Positions 41,772-54,300 of a stretch of DNA of 64,000 bases are shown here, in pieces (the stretch's first letter is position 1; every line of letters begins with the position of its first letter). The translations under genes and the position numbers were made by a program. The stretch lies in contig CM040442.1 of the NCBI GenBank assembly GCA_022749755.1, positions 7,290,457 to 7,354,456 on the forward strand. The letters are read 5' to 3'. The notes under the pieces are model-generated. The model ran no database searches. It was given only the letters and a program-made list of their open reading frames with translations, and had not been told where the DNA came from. This DNA is from Azadirachta indica. Taxonomy: Eukaryota; Streptophyta; Magnoliopsida; Sapindales; Meliaceae.

Positions 41772-44700
41772 TCAGCATACTGCATACAAATTCCCAGAGC
41801 CTGAATTGCCGTCAAAGGGTAGATTAAGATCAGGCAGCAGGAAGGAGGACCCCTTGCTTCCACCCTCCTGCACTTCAGAATAAACATTTGATGGAGATGG
41901 CTTCACTTCATTGCAGGCACCATTGGCTAGTAAGATTGTGCCTGAAGGATCGCAAGCTGCTTTCATTTGATGGGGTTGGTTCAATATAGATTCCTGACAA
42001 GCAGAAGCTCTAACTGTTTCTGTTGTCTGACGTGATAGAACATCAAGCTGCATCAAGAACAAAAGAATTTTGAGATTCAAAAGTGCATCACCCATCTAAA
42101 TTTGTTCAGCTGAATAGTTGCTGCAGTTCACATTATCAATAAGTAGCAAAAACAGAATATTTATGCAATGCAAAGATACCAAACTTCATCTTTTAGTAAT
42201 TGTATTTAGATTCCTTAAATACTTCTGCTTCGATACATCACTTCTTTACTAATTGACTTCATGCAAGAATACTTCAGATAAGCAACTAACACGTAACCCG
42301 CTCAAAGGTGTATTCTACCTTTACTCCTTGGTTGAGTGTTAAACTGACATTCTAAAACAGGATGCAGTGAATACTTGATAACTCTAGTAGGAACAGGGCA
42401 CCACCTTATGGACACCAACCACCTCACTGCACAGGCTATGGCCTAATATTTGAGCATGACCATCCCATATACAACTAGTCACCAAAGCCAATTGCGAAAC
42501 TAAGTAGACAAAAGATCATTCAGCATAACATCTCTAACATAGGAGATAGTACTATCATTACAAAAAATACTTTAAAGATCAAAATAGTTTCTATACAACA
42601 GTAATCGAGTTCCATGAGTTGCAGTTAGCAGAGAAATACCAATTTCAAAAATATATGTAAGATTTTTTTGAATAAGTAACATCTCTCATTGAACTTTTTG
42701 TAAGGAATCAACCACTTAACTGGCAAACATAACTCAGCAGACGTTGAAAAGTCCACTTCATAGACCCTAAATTCAACTCAAACACCAAGTAAAAAACCAA
42801 CAAGACATAAAAACTGCCCATTCTCACCTTCATTCTCTTCAGACTTTCATTTTCAGCTCTTTGTTTCTCTAAGGTGATACGTAAGCTTGCCAATTTCTGT
42901 GAGTTACATGAACCAATTTAGACATCTCAAACAACCGATCATCTAAAATAAAAAGGCATATGAAACAAAAAGCATTTCTGGAAGAAATATGGAGAAGAAA
43001 AATACATTTTTCAAATTCCTCCTCTCCTTCAATAGCAGATTCTCCTCCTCTTTGAGTTCAGCTAACGTCTGCAACCAACCAAATTTCAATTTAACTACCA
43101 TGAAATATGAATCTAGCCACTAATCAAGAAACCCTATACTCGATTGTCTTGTTTGTTAATATATTCAAAAGAACTTCCAAATCTGTAACTTCACTGGTAT
43201 ATGTGCTTCCCATTCAAAAAATACAGTAATTGCAATGTATCTACTACACATTAGCATTACATTTACAAAGTTGCCATATGAAATTTGCATCCCAACTATT
43301 GTAGCAAATGATGTGGCCCTATCACAGAGTATCATATATTAAGTAATGATTTACTTTGTCATCTACATGACAATTCTTGATCCATGACACTTTTTGATTG
43401 CCACATCAGTTGGGGCACAAACTATATCCCAACCTTTCAAGACACTCTATGTCCCAAGAGTAGGATTATTCCCTCACTAAGAATTGATTTGTAAAGTATT
43501 TAGTGTAAGATACGTCATGATACAAAGACCATAGGCATAACAGGCCATTTATCACAACATATCTGCAAGAAAAGTTTGTTAATGAACAAAAATACTAAAA
43601 AGACTGAACATATTAATTAGTTCAATACTGTATCAACTTACCTTTTTCTTTCTCGACCTTTTAGAGGTAGTTGTTTCTCCTGTAGCAACAACCTGTACAG
43701 CAGAAAATAATCAATAAAAACACCTAATAGGAATTCAACACCCAGAGACCAAAAAAAAAAAAAAAAAAAGCGGCCCGTATGGATAAAAAAAAGAGAATGT
43801 TATTAAATTCAATAATCATCAGATTAATACTGTAAGTCGTTTAAATCATTTAAATCATAAATTTCCACTGACAGACAGCTCATTCTGCATTAAAGTGTGG
43901 GATTTTGTCTAATAATTGCACCCATTTAGTCCTAACTAATCAAACAAAACACCCGACACGTGCCAATAACCCAAATAAAACCTTTCCCTAATAGTATTGC
44001 CCCACGTCAAAGCCTAAAAAAGCAAGCCATCACGTGACTTTCATATGCCTCCATACGTCCGTTTCTATTCACACTCCACAATTGACTCCTTCAAACTTGT
44101 AGACCAATGCTGTAATGTCCCAAACCCTGGACTTTGGTTCATATTTATCCAACATAAATAAAATAATAATAATAATAACAAATAAATTATAAGACTTAAC
44201 ATGAACCCTAAAAAATTCCGTATTCTTAGCAGATAATGTTAAAGAGTTTGGCGATGCTAACAACCAACAAGTCAGCTCATACCATAAATTCGGCGACACC
44301 GTGGTCCCCACGCCCACTCTCAATTTTACACCCAGAAAAAGCGCTTTTCTATAAAGCACTTCCCCCTGCGATTTTCTTTGAAGATTAATTTTTTCGTTTT
44401 TCTAGTTTGCGATTTTTATTCAAGCACGTACATGAAACATTAATTTGACCACATTTCCACCAATTAGGACCCACGCAATACCAAAAAAGTTACAGCTACA
44501 GGCTGTCACTTCTACGTAACCATATAACCCAATCAAGAGCCTTGCACACTTTTCATTCCGCGTCGACGTGGCGAAAATTTTATGCGCCCGCAGGTAAAGA
44601 AAACTGCGGCGACTGTACAGGATTATTTCCTTTTGTGATAGCCAACAAAGACATAAAAAGTGCACAACCACTAACAACATTACACCAAACTATACGCAGA

Positions 44701-45754
44701 CCTATTTGCTACGAAAACACGCCACCGATTAAACAGATTTTTGAACACCACTTGACCAAAATGACCTCCGGGAAGTACATCGTATTTGACTCTTGGCATG
44801 GTACTTTTGTCAATTCAGAGAAATTTCTCTGACCGATGAGACTATTGACCCCGACAATGGCTTAGATTCTGGTACTGTTAGCGACTACCAAATGACGAAA
44901 ATGTCCTCGGTGGAAAGGGTGTTTTGGTCTTTTTGAATATGAGAAATGACACGGTGGCACACAATAATAATGAAAGCGGTAAGGAAAATTACGTGACTCC
45001 ATGCGTTGAATGAAAGTCACCAAATTTCTCCCAGAATACAAAAACAACAAATTTTAATAAAACAAACATAACATTGAAATAAAAATAAATAGGGAAAGTG
45101 ATGAGTTGAAGACGGCGGGTCCGATGACCGGAGAATATGCCGATCCGTAAACAAAATTACAGAAAAACCATTGAGATTCACGAGAAATCCCATGCAGGGA
45201 AGGGTAAAATCGTCATACTAACGAAGAACAAAGAGATACTCCCAAAAGAAACCAAAATCTGACAGATGTAACAAAACTGAGGCATCTGGGTAATTATTGT
45301 ATTTCCAAGGGGCATTTTCGTCTGCAGAAAATCCACCAAAACTGACACCAACTGAAAGCGAGTCGCCGAGTCAAAACCGGCGGTGAATCGTAAAGAGAAA
45401 AAAAAAAGAGACGCTAAAACGCAAAAACGCAAAACGAACCTTAGATCTCGGGTTGTCAATCGGCTTTAAGAGCTTGCTGGACTCCTCGAAGCCATCGGCA
45501 GCGCCTCCGCTGACGGATGTGGCGCCGCTCCAAGAAAGCGGCGTGGTAGGGCTAGCACGCGTCGCGTCACCCTTCTTTCGCGGGACCTGCTTGGAGCGGC
45601 GCTGACGCACGCTCCACTCGAGCTGGAGAACCGGCGCGCCCTTCTTACGCGTCGGCGCAGGAGGTGGCTCCGCTTTGTGGAGTCGAAGCAACATCTCAAC
45701 CACCATCGAGTCGTCGGACATGGCAGTTCTTACCCACTCTTCCTCTTCACTCAT
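41772..45754 (-). CDS. Coiled-coil nuclear-type protein with a C-terminal DLNLP motif (At1g80610-like, 5 exons)
   Basis: The exons I assign on the minus strand are 45440-45754, 43642-43692, 43006-43068, 42828-42896 and 41772-42047. All are GT-AG and all begin at codon boundaries; the product is 257 residues. The N-terminus MSEEEEWVRTAMSDDSMVVEMLLRL is acidic and followed by a VLQLEWSVRQRRSK block and a Ser/Gly-rich linker. Residues about 117-122 are a basic cluster (KRSRKKK). A leucine-rich coiled coil of about 124-175 follows (LAELKEEENLLLKERRNLKN, then LASLRITLEKQRAENESLKRM), giving a bZIP-like layout that lacks the bZIP N-x7-R signature. Near the C-terminus, LPDLNLPF at 237-244 is a DLNxP-type EAR motif, which recruits TOPLESS-family corepressors. 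A nuclear regulator is therefore inferred, not shown. Intron 1 is about 1.7 kb and contains two CACGTG cores (43957-43962 and 44031-44036). Confidence 0.85.
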
Positions 45755-48700
45755 GATGTTTTCTTGTTGCTTGGCTCGCGTCGTTATTTTCTATCCACGA
45801 GAAAGTGAAAGAAAATGGAGAACGAGAGAGAGAAAGAGAAAATCTTTGTATGAGGAAATTAATGGAGAGGTTTTATATGTGGTGTGTTAGAGAGAGAAGA
45901 AGAGGAGATGCTTTGTTGACAAGCTCCTTCTCGTTTTGTTTTTTTTGTTATCTATTTCCTTTTCAATTTTCATCATGCTGATTATCAAATTAGTCCCTAT
46001 ACGTATATAAAATAACAAATATTCCTATAATAAACAATTATCTCAAACAAATCCTATCAATTTAACCAACTAGATAATTTTTTCCTAATTTTTTATTATA
46101 ATTTGTAATTTTCTCTGTTTTAATTTTCAATTTTTCATTAAATTTTTAATAACGATAGTGATGTACTTTTGTTGAGTGCTACATACTGGAACCTAATTGC
46201 TTCTTTTACAAACTATAGGGACCCATTTGATAATTCTCACTTTCCTTCGTGAGTTTCTTGATCTTTTTTCTAATGGGTTAAGTCGGAGAACGCGTAGCAA
46301 TGGCCAACTGCGGTATACAGCATTGTGTTTCGGATTAGTTGAGAGGAGTTGAAGTACACGCTCCTGGAGCGAAGGTGGGAGAGGGAGATTAATTGGGAGC
46401 AGATTGTGATGGATGGTGGTCTGTCAGTTATTCTTATGTGGCACGTGTTCTGTGGGTGGAGCCTAGTTAAGTAGAGTAAATAAATATTTAATATTTCGTA
46501 GTTGTATGTTGCTTTTTATTAATTTAATTTAATTTCATTTTCTGAAAATAGAAAAAATTTTGTGCATTTAAGGTCACGCTAGATATGTCACATAAGAATA
46601 AGAAATCTGAAAGGATTGGGTGCAGGGATTCTCTGTCCTCTCTGTCCTGGGTTTGGGTGACTAGGGAATTAAATAAAATAAAATTTATTTAATAATTATT
46701 ATTTTTTATAATAATTATAATTCTCAAATATAAATAATTGGGTAAATGTTAATTATTATATTTTATAAATTAAAATTATAATGTTTAAAATATATTATAC
46801 ATAGGATTTTTACTATTTGAATCCAATTATGATTGACATAGACTTATTAAAATTTGGTTGAAAATTGAAATTGTATTTTTAATCAAAGCCAAATGATTAT
46901 TTATTTATTTGTAAACATTCAAATAAATAAAAATGATACCTTTTAAAAGATTTTATTCTTGTACCAATCAATTAATAGTTAATATGGAGTAAAATATAAT
47001 TTATATTAAATTGATAAAATTAATTTTCTCCTAAAATCCATTAGTTTGCTTTGTTGGTTAATTAATGTTTGTAATTGTGGTTTTAGACAAAACATTTCCA
47101 AAAAAAAAGAGAAATAAATAATGGTGTTATTGCCTACTAAAATTTTACCTAATTAAAGAAATGTAAACCCATCATTAATTTTCCATTGCAGCAAATGCTA
47201 GAAGAACTTCTAAGGTCCACACTTAGACACTTCCATACTTGGACCATTTGATGTGTAGCGATTAGGGAGTCTTCTTAATAAATTGATTTTATTTACTAAA
47301 CAATAATAATAGATAATACTATAGACATTATTATTATTATTATGTAGTTGTAATAAATTAAAAAAGTAAATTGAGTAAAACATAATATGGAATTAATGAA
47401 AAAAATTGGGATTAAATAAAATTTGAAATAAAATTTGAAATAAAATTAAGATATATTCAAAATTGAGTTTTATAACTTTGAACTATGGCTATTGTAAAAG
47501 AAAACATTATATGTTAAATATTAGTAAGAAAAGTGAGTTTTGCTAAAATTAATCTTACTCAATATATTTTTTTTATCAACTTTGTCTTTAAAGTTAAGTA
47601 GAAACCAATAGTATTAAGGTAATATATTAGGCCCAAAATTGAATATATATATATATATATATTTTTATCTTAGACACACATTCTATTACAAGTTTATTTT
47701 CATAATTTAAACTCAAAATGTGTCTACTCAATAAAGAGAATTTAAAATTTATAACCTAATGTTGTGGGATATGACAATTAAAGGTGCTATTACAATATAA
47801 TTACTATAATATTATAATTTATCAAAAATTTTGTTATATTTTCAAATTTTAGGTTACTTTTTATAATTTTTTATTAAAAAAGGTTAAAATATGATACATA
47901 GATTAAAAATCAATTGAAAATTTTAAACAAATCATGGGTGGAAGAGGGAGGTTGAATCTTCAAATTAATTGCAAGGTTTGAAAGCAAAAAATGTTGGGGA
48001 TTGAGTGGATTCCCAATAAAAAGGGTGAAAAAGTGATGGTATCAAAATGAAGACAAAGGAAACAAAATAAAAGTTGCCCCACATATCTATTCTATTCTAT
48101 TTTTATATGGCTTCCTAAATTAGACTTGAACATTTTTCCATTGAATATGCACAAAAGTGCCACATTTTAACTAGCAAGTGCACAATTTATAGAATTTTAG
48201 AAAATTATGTTTGTTTCTATTAAAAACTTAATAAATACATAGATATTAATGTGTCACAAATTCACAAAATAATAAGAAATGAAGATAACATATGAGTCAA
48301 AAGGGTTGTGTATAAAATTTATTTAATAAAATAATATATGTCATATTAATCATATAGAATATGATTTATTTGTTTATATATATATGTATATATATATAAA
48401 AAAAGAGAAGGTAATATTCTTGTCCATATTTTTTTTACATAATTTTTTAATTATTAAATTAATATATTTTTAATAATTAAAAATAAATTTGAAACGTATA
48501 ATTAATTTATAATTAATAAATATGTGAGATATAATTTTAATTATTTAATGTAAAAAATTAATTTAGTGATTTAAAAATGGTGAAACAATGTGAAAAAAAT
48601 GATAATTGTTGTTCCTCGCCCAACTAATTAAATTTATTTTTCACAATTAATTGTAAATAAATAAATATATTTTTTAATTGTCATGATTTAAAAATAATAA

Positions 48701-48780
48701 ACTTTTATGTTACAGTCTACTGGGTTTTCAGAAAATTCTAAGAATCAAAAGCAACCAGTTTGTATTAGATTCAGAGCTGG
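45755..48780. other. 5' leader, promoter and AT-rich spacer
   Basis: Immediately upstream of the minus-strand coiled-coil gene is a purine/pyrimidine-rich leader (about 45760-45950). A less AT-rich patch at 46260-46450 contains CACGTG at about 46443. The rest is AT-rich spacer with an (AT)n run at 47643-47662 and no supported gene. Confidence 0.45.
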
Positions 48781-49237
48781 GACCCACCACATCGATCCAC
48801 TGCCACCCACATTTCAATTAAAAACAATCTGCCACGTGTCGCGCTCTTGATTGGTACGTGTTTACACGTTCCGATACCATGCTTGGGCTCCAATTATATA
48901 TCCACATTTAGTTCGTTATGTATGAAGAGCGTGACTGACTGCCCAACCGACTCACTCTGTTATCCCCACTTCTTAAATGTTGCTTTGCTCTTCACTTCTT
49001 CTCTCTTTCGCACGTGCCATCCTCGTCGGACGGTTCCGCACGTGCAAAAAGAAAGCGCCTCTCATTACAGAACTTCAGTGGCATGATAATATGATGCAGA
49101 TTAGATGCGGGGCCCACCGTGTTAAGGGTTTGGATGCGTGTTTGATGGAAGATTATGAGACCGGCGTCGTATTAGCTGGAAATTGGGTGCCATATCCTAC
49201 TGTACAGGGCACGGAGTTTAAAAAATTCTCTTATTGA
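48781..49237 (+). promoter_or_regulatory. G-box-rich promoter-like island without a recognised gene
   Basis: Three perfect CACGTG cores lie at 48833-48838, 49011-49016 and 49039-49044, with further ACGTG half sites near 48855. A TATA-like ATTATATATCC near 48893 and CT-rich sequence near 48990-49010 follow. An 86-codon frame at 48977-49237 starts MLLCSSLLLSFARAILV, which looks like a signal peptide. I do not recognise it and cannot tell a small gene from chance. Confidence 0.35.
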
Positions 49238-51162
49238 ATTGGTAACGTTTCAATAATTTAATAACATCTTTAATTATGGTTTCTATGGTCAAAACGGCGT
49301 GGTATCGCTCGACTTTAGTAGTATGAAGGATTAAATTATGGAATTTGAAATATTCTACCGGCCATTGTTTGTAACAAATTCGAATTATGGATGTCAAATC
49401 TTATAGGAAGAACAATTAGGATGAAGGATAAAGAGGTGTTTTCATTAACAAAAGTAAAAATAGAATGACATAAAGTTTTTTTTAATAAAAAAATTAGAGA
49501 TTAGAATGAAGAAAAGTTAATCTCTTATTCAGTCCAAGCTAGGACTCTAAGTATACTTACTCTTGAATCATTCTCTTCTAATATATGTTCTAATTAGAGA
49601 TTATCCCAAGTGAATAATTTGTAATTTTTTAAAATAATTAACAATTTTGTATATAATGAGTTCCTAGAAGTAAAAAAATTCAATAGAATATAGGATTATT
49701 AAAGATTTTCAAATACTAATATTTATATTTTTAAACTAAAATTCATACACAAATATAAATGTGATTGTTAAATTGATAAATTTAAATGCTACTTTTCAGT
49801 TTTAAATTTCAATCATTGGATTTTATTCCAATAGGTAAATATATTTTCAATCATAAAAAAGTGAAAAAGTAAGAAGTGAAAAAATAAGAGATGTTTATGA
49901 ATTAAGAGGAGGAATGATAATAAATTGAGGCTAGGATTTGAGATTTTTCCCATTCTCCACTTCATATTCATTTTGAACATATTATTCATCTTATTTCCCA
50001 ATAAATTTAATGGGGATAAAGATGGAGAATCTCTATCCTCAAATTCTACTTATCTTCTCTATTTTCTTATTTATTTATATTAAACACTAATTAAAAGTGT
50101 CATTAATATATTATATATTATTTATACGTAATAATTATATTAAAAATATGAAGTTGATTATTTGATATGATAGAAATATTATAAATTTAATCAAATATTG
50201 TTTGCATATATATTTATTTTAAAAATAATATATTGTAATATATATATATATATATATATAAAAGGAACAGGATGCGAGTGGGTCAAGAAGTATTAAGCGA
50301 ATCTCTACAAAGTCCCATGAAAAATTTTACCATCTCTAATAACAAGATAAAAAGTAAAAAAAAGAGCATTAAAATATATAAAAAATCTTAATTAATAAAT
50401 ATAAAAAATATTTATTATATTTTATTTCATTCAATCTTTATCCTGTATGTATTCTTGATCTAGGGCTAACAAAATATATAAAAATGTATGCAATCTTTCA
50501 AGGTTGCTTATCCTTCATATAATTATTTTTTGGGTTTAAACATAACATTTATTTTTTATTTTTTTAGAATAAATTTAGTCACTAAAATAAATATTTTTCG
50601 GAAATTTTAATATATTTCTTCAGACGATACTTTATACACTCCATCTTGTCTAATGTTTTCTTTCCAGGACATTGGAAGCGAGAGTGAGTGTACTAGCAAA
50701 CTATCGGGGTGTATTCAGTAGCTTGAACCATTAAGGCATTAACCTAAGTTAGAGCCGACTTATCTCAAGACCATAATTGTCCTTCGCACGCTACCCAGGC
50801 CCAGACCATGTAACTGGGTCTCTAATATTAACAAAACTATTTTAAAAAATAATAACACAAATTAATTCAGATAAATTAAAAATTTCTTATCTTAATTGAA
50901 GTTAAGATAACCTTATTTTTCTATTTATTAGGCTAAATTGTTTTAATTATTCGAAAAGTATTTAAACGAGTGAATCGCTATAAAAATTACAGTTACCTTA
51001 TTAATAAATAAAATATTAAATCAATATTCTCTTCTTAATCGGAAAAAAATAACAAAAATAATGAATTTGCGTAAAATTACTGCTAAGTGCCATAGAAATA
51101 AAGTGCAGTTTAGCGTAAGTCCGGGATGAAAATGTCCAAAACGTGCCATTAGCAACACAAAA
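49238..51162. other. AT-rich spacer with repeat remnants
   Basis: This holds a probable MITE relic at its centre (see 49925-50338), an (AT)n run at 50239-50260, and a GC-richer fragment at 50640-50820 of unknown origin (AACTATCGGGGTGTATTCAG, then GCTACCCAGGCCCAG). No gene is supported. Confidence 0.4.
49925..50338. mobile_element. Probable MITE remnant related to the element at 29329
   Basis: The right end CCCATGAAAAATTTTACCATCTCT matches, in reverse complement, the left end of the 29329-29919 element (AGGGATGACAAAATTTTTCG). The centre is similarly AT-rich with short G/C-rich patches. The left boundary is uncertain. Confidence 0.35.
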
Positions 51163-51320
51163 ATGTCGAAAACAGAGTCGTTACTCGTTAAGTATTACCG
51201 ATTAAACATGATTGTCTACTCCAATTCTCCATCAAACCGGCTTTTATTTCTCGGTCGAACAAATCCGAACTGGAACCCGCCCCTAAACCCCCAGTCTTCC
51301 TCTCTACACTACCCGAACAA

Positions 51321-51329
51321 AAACCCTAG
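51321..51329 (+). promoter_or_regulatory. Telo-box in the uS15m leader
   Basis: AAACCCTAG lies about 30 bp before the preferred ATG at 51358. Telo-boxes cluster near the start sites of plant ribosomal and translation genes, so this supports both the gene identity and the choice of the downstream ATG. Confidence 0.65.
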
Positions 51330-51357
51330 CTTCTGGGATTCTCAGTCACAGTCTTCT

Positions 51358-54300
51358 ATGGCTCTCCATCTTTGTAAACCCAAAAACAGATCTCTCTCGA
51401 ACCCATCTCTCATTCACCTCTTCTCAACTTCCCCAAACGACGTTAGCAACAACATCAATAACACCAATAATAACGATGACGGAAACGCCAACAATTCTTC
51501 ACCGTCTTCACTCAACTCGTATTTCAGCGACGTCAAAGCCAGTCTCAGAAAGCCACAGCAGAATCAAGCTACATCGTTTGCAAAAGGTCCAAGTAAATTA
51601 TCCTCAATTGAAGAGATCAGGAAGAATCTCGCCGAGTTTCGGCAACGTTCCGGTGCGCCATCCCCTACAGAGACAAACTCTTCAGCTTCTCAATCGCAGC
51701 ATATCTCGTTTCAAGAACTATACAAGAGGAACACAAATACTCAAGGAAAACTAAATGGGAAACTTACATTTGACGCGATCAGAGAGAGTATGCGAAAAAT
51801 GAGATCGAATAATATTAATAATGCCAATAGAAGCAATGTCGGAAGCAGTGCGGACTCCTTATCGTTGTCCGCTTTTAAGAACAGCTTGAAACTGAAACCT
51901 GGAGGTGGGAATACGAATACGGTGATTGGTGGGACCCAAGAGCTGCCGCTTTCGGTGTTTGGGAAGGAAATGAAAGCGGAGGAGACGAGCGGAGAGAGAA
52001 TGAAACTAGAGTTTGTGAAGACTTATGACTACGCAGAGTTGGGGGAGAAGTTGAGGAAGTTGCGTCCGGAAGGGTCGGCAAGTGGATTTTCATTGGGGGA
52101 GTTGAATGAGAGATTGATGAAATTGAGGCAGATTGAAGAGGAGAACGTGTCGCGAATTGGTGGGATTCGGCATAAGGATATTAGAGAGAGCTTATTCAGG
52201 TTAAAGACTGAAGAGGAGGAGGAGAAGGCCAGAAAGTCATCAGGCGAGCATTCTAGTGCCTCTTTTTTGTTGCTTCATTGTGCAGATTGTTGATGAAATG
52301 ATATGTTGAAAATTTTAGAGCTTGGAGATGTTGAATAACTAATACTAAATAGAAGTTATTGTTAAATTTGTATTCAGATTATTAGTTGATGAAGATGACT
52401 TAATGGGGCATTTGGCTTGTGCATTGTTGTTTTATAATATTAAAAGCTTTTACTGCTTTTTCAGGGTTACAAATCAAACACTAAATTTTTTACTTAAATA
52501 TGTATTTTTGACAAGGAACTATTCATTGAATTTTACCTGCAATGATTGATGATATGCTCCTTTTATAATTTGTTAAACTTATTGTTTCAGCTCCAAGATT
52601 CAATATCTTGAGTCAGCTAGGTGGAACACCAAACTTTATGCTGCATCCTCCAAAGGAACATCTAGTTGAGAAGGCAAGCGGCTGCTTTCTTTTGTGTCAT
52701 TTTCTGTTTCTGATTGGTATTAATGGAGTTTAATTGGATTTTTTATTCTTGCAGCATTTAGTTGGTCATTTAGTTGTCCTTGCTTATTCTTGATCTCTCA
52801 ATTTAAAATTTTTTTTGTTGGCATTTAAATTTGTATTGCACTAAAATTGACTTTCCTTGGCTGGCTAGTTAACTCAAGCTTTATAGTGTGTGCAGATGGT
52901 AAATATTAGTCTGCTTTAGGTTCATAGTTTCATTTTATTTTTAGGCTGCTTGTTGCTCATGAATCTTTTGCTATTGTATTTCAGTTATAATGTTTCCTGT
53001 TAAATAGATAAATGTTTGTGGGTATGGTTTTTTGTCATTCCATCGTAGTTTCTGCATAATCTTAGTTCTTGTTGATAGAGCTTGAAGCAAACTCATTATA
53101 TGCCGATCGATGTATAATGGTGTCCTGTCTTTAAAAGTAGCATTTTCCTTGAAAGAATTTGGTTGTGATCCTATTGTAGATTGCTCTTTGGCAGATCTAT
53201 TGTGAAGTAGGTTTGTCTTTCTGATATCATCCATAACCTCATGGCCCTAATGATTTTAAACCTAATGATTTTAAACTGTTTATGCAGTATTTCCATCCAG
53301 ATAACATGTCTTCTGAAGAAAAAATGAAAATTGAGCTTGCGAAAGTTAGAGAAGAATTTAAAATGTCAGACTCAGATTGTGGATCTGCACGGGTTCAAAG
53401 TAAGTGGTTTACATTTGGTTTCATTAAATGTTGCTGCTCTTAGGGCACCAAATTTGTTGTCTTTTGTTATGTGATACGGGCCTATAACCTTGACCCTTGC
53501 CATGTACTAGCTAGCTTTGCAGAAATGTAGCTAAGTCTAGTTTTCATTTTTAATCTATTTCTTAGTTTGGCTTCAAACAGGTTTGTGATATATTTTTTTC
53601 TCCAAATGATTTTTGTTAATTGTTCTTTAAGTTCCTCCCTCTTGTAATATCATGCCACTTATTTTAGTAGAGGGCAAAAACTTTTGATAGAAGAATTGGG
53701 TTCAAATCTTAATAGTTGAGCTTGTCAGTATTCTAAATCCTAGTAACAGATTCATGTTTAAAGAGACAGTTCCAGGGACTTTTTTTGAATCTGACATTAA
53801 GAATGGGGATCGTTGGTTCTTTCATCATATGATGGAAGGATGTGCAATATATTGTTGTTTCTGTTCTTACAATCCATTGTGAAGGTACTTTGTCTTTGGC
53901 TTGAACTAGGCTAGTTTTTGGAATATACTGAGAGTTCTTTGGCCCATGCATTTTGGTAGGTTTGTTAAATGGTTGAACTGATAAAGCTATGGTTACCCTG
54001 CTTTTATTTTGGGTCAAGTACCATCAATTTGTTTATCATAGTTTATTTTTTCCCATATGGTTTATCTTCATGAGGGCAGGAAATTAAATGATAATTTTAT
54101 TTTCAGATTTTCTTTTAGCACATCAAATTTCTGATTTCCCATATGGTTTATCTTCCTGAGGGCAGGAAATCAAATGATCATGTTACTTTCAGATTTCCTT
54201 TTAGCACATCAAATTTCTGAGTTATGGGTTGCAGGAATTAGCTCAAATAATGATAACAAAAAACATTATATTTTTTCACATACCATCTCCGTTGAACCTG

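Noticed and set aside
50640..50820. GC-richer fragment that looked like a tRNA-derived SINE head
   Set aside because: No A-box/B-box pair with correct spacing and no poly-A or target duplication could be seen; left as an unknown fragment.
51163..51357. Upstream ATG of the uS15m frame
   Set aside because: The extra 65 residues contain a telo-box leader and no conserved sequence; the ATG at 51358 starts a good mitochondrial presequence. It cannot be excluded without transcripts.
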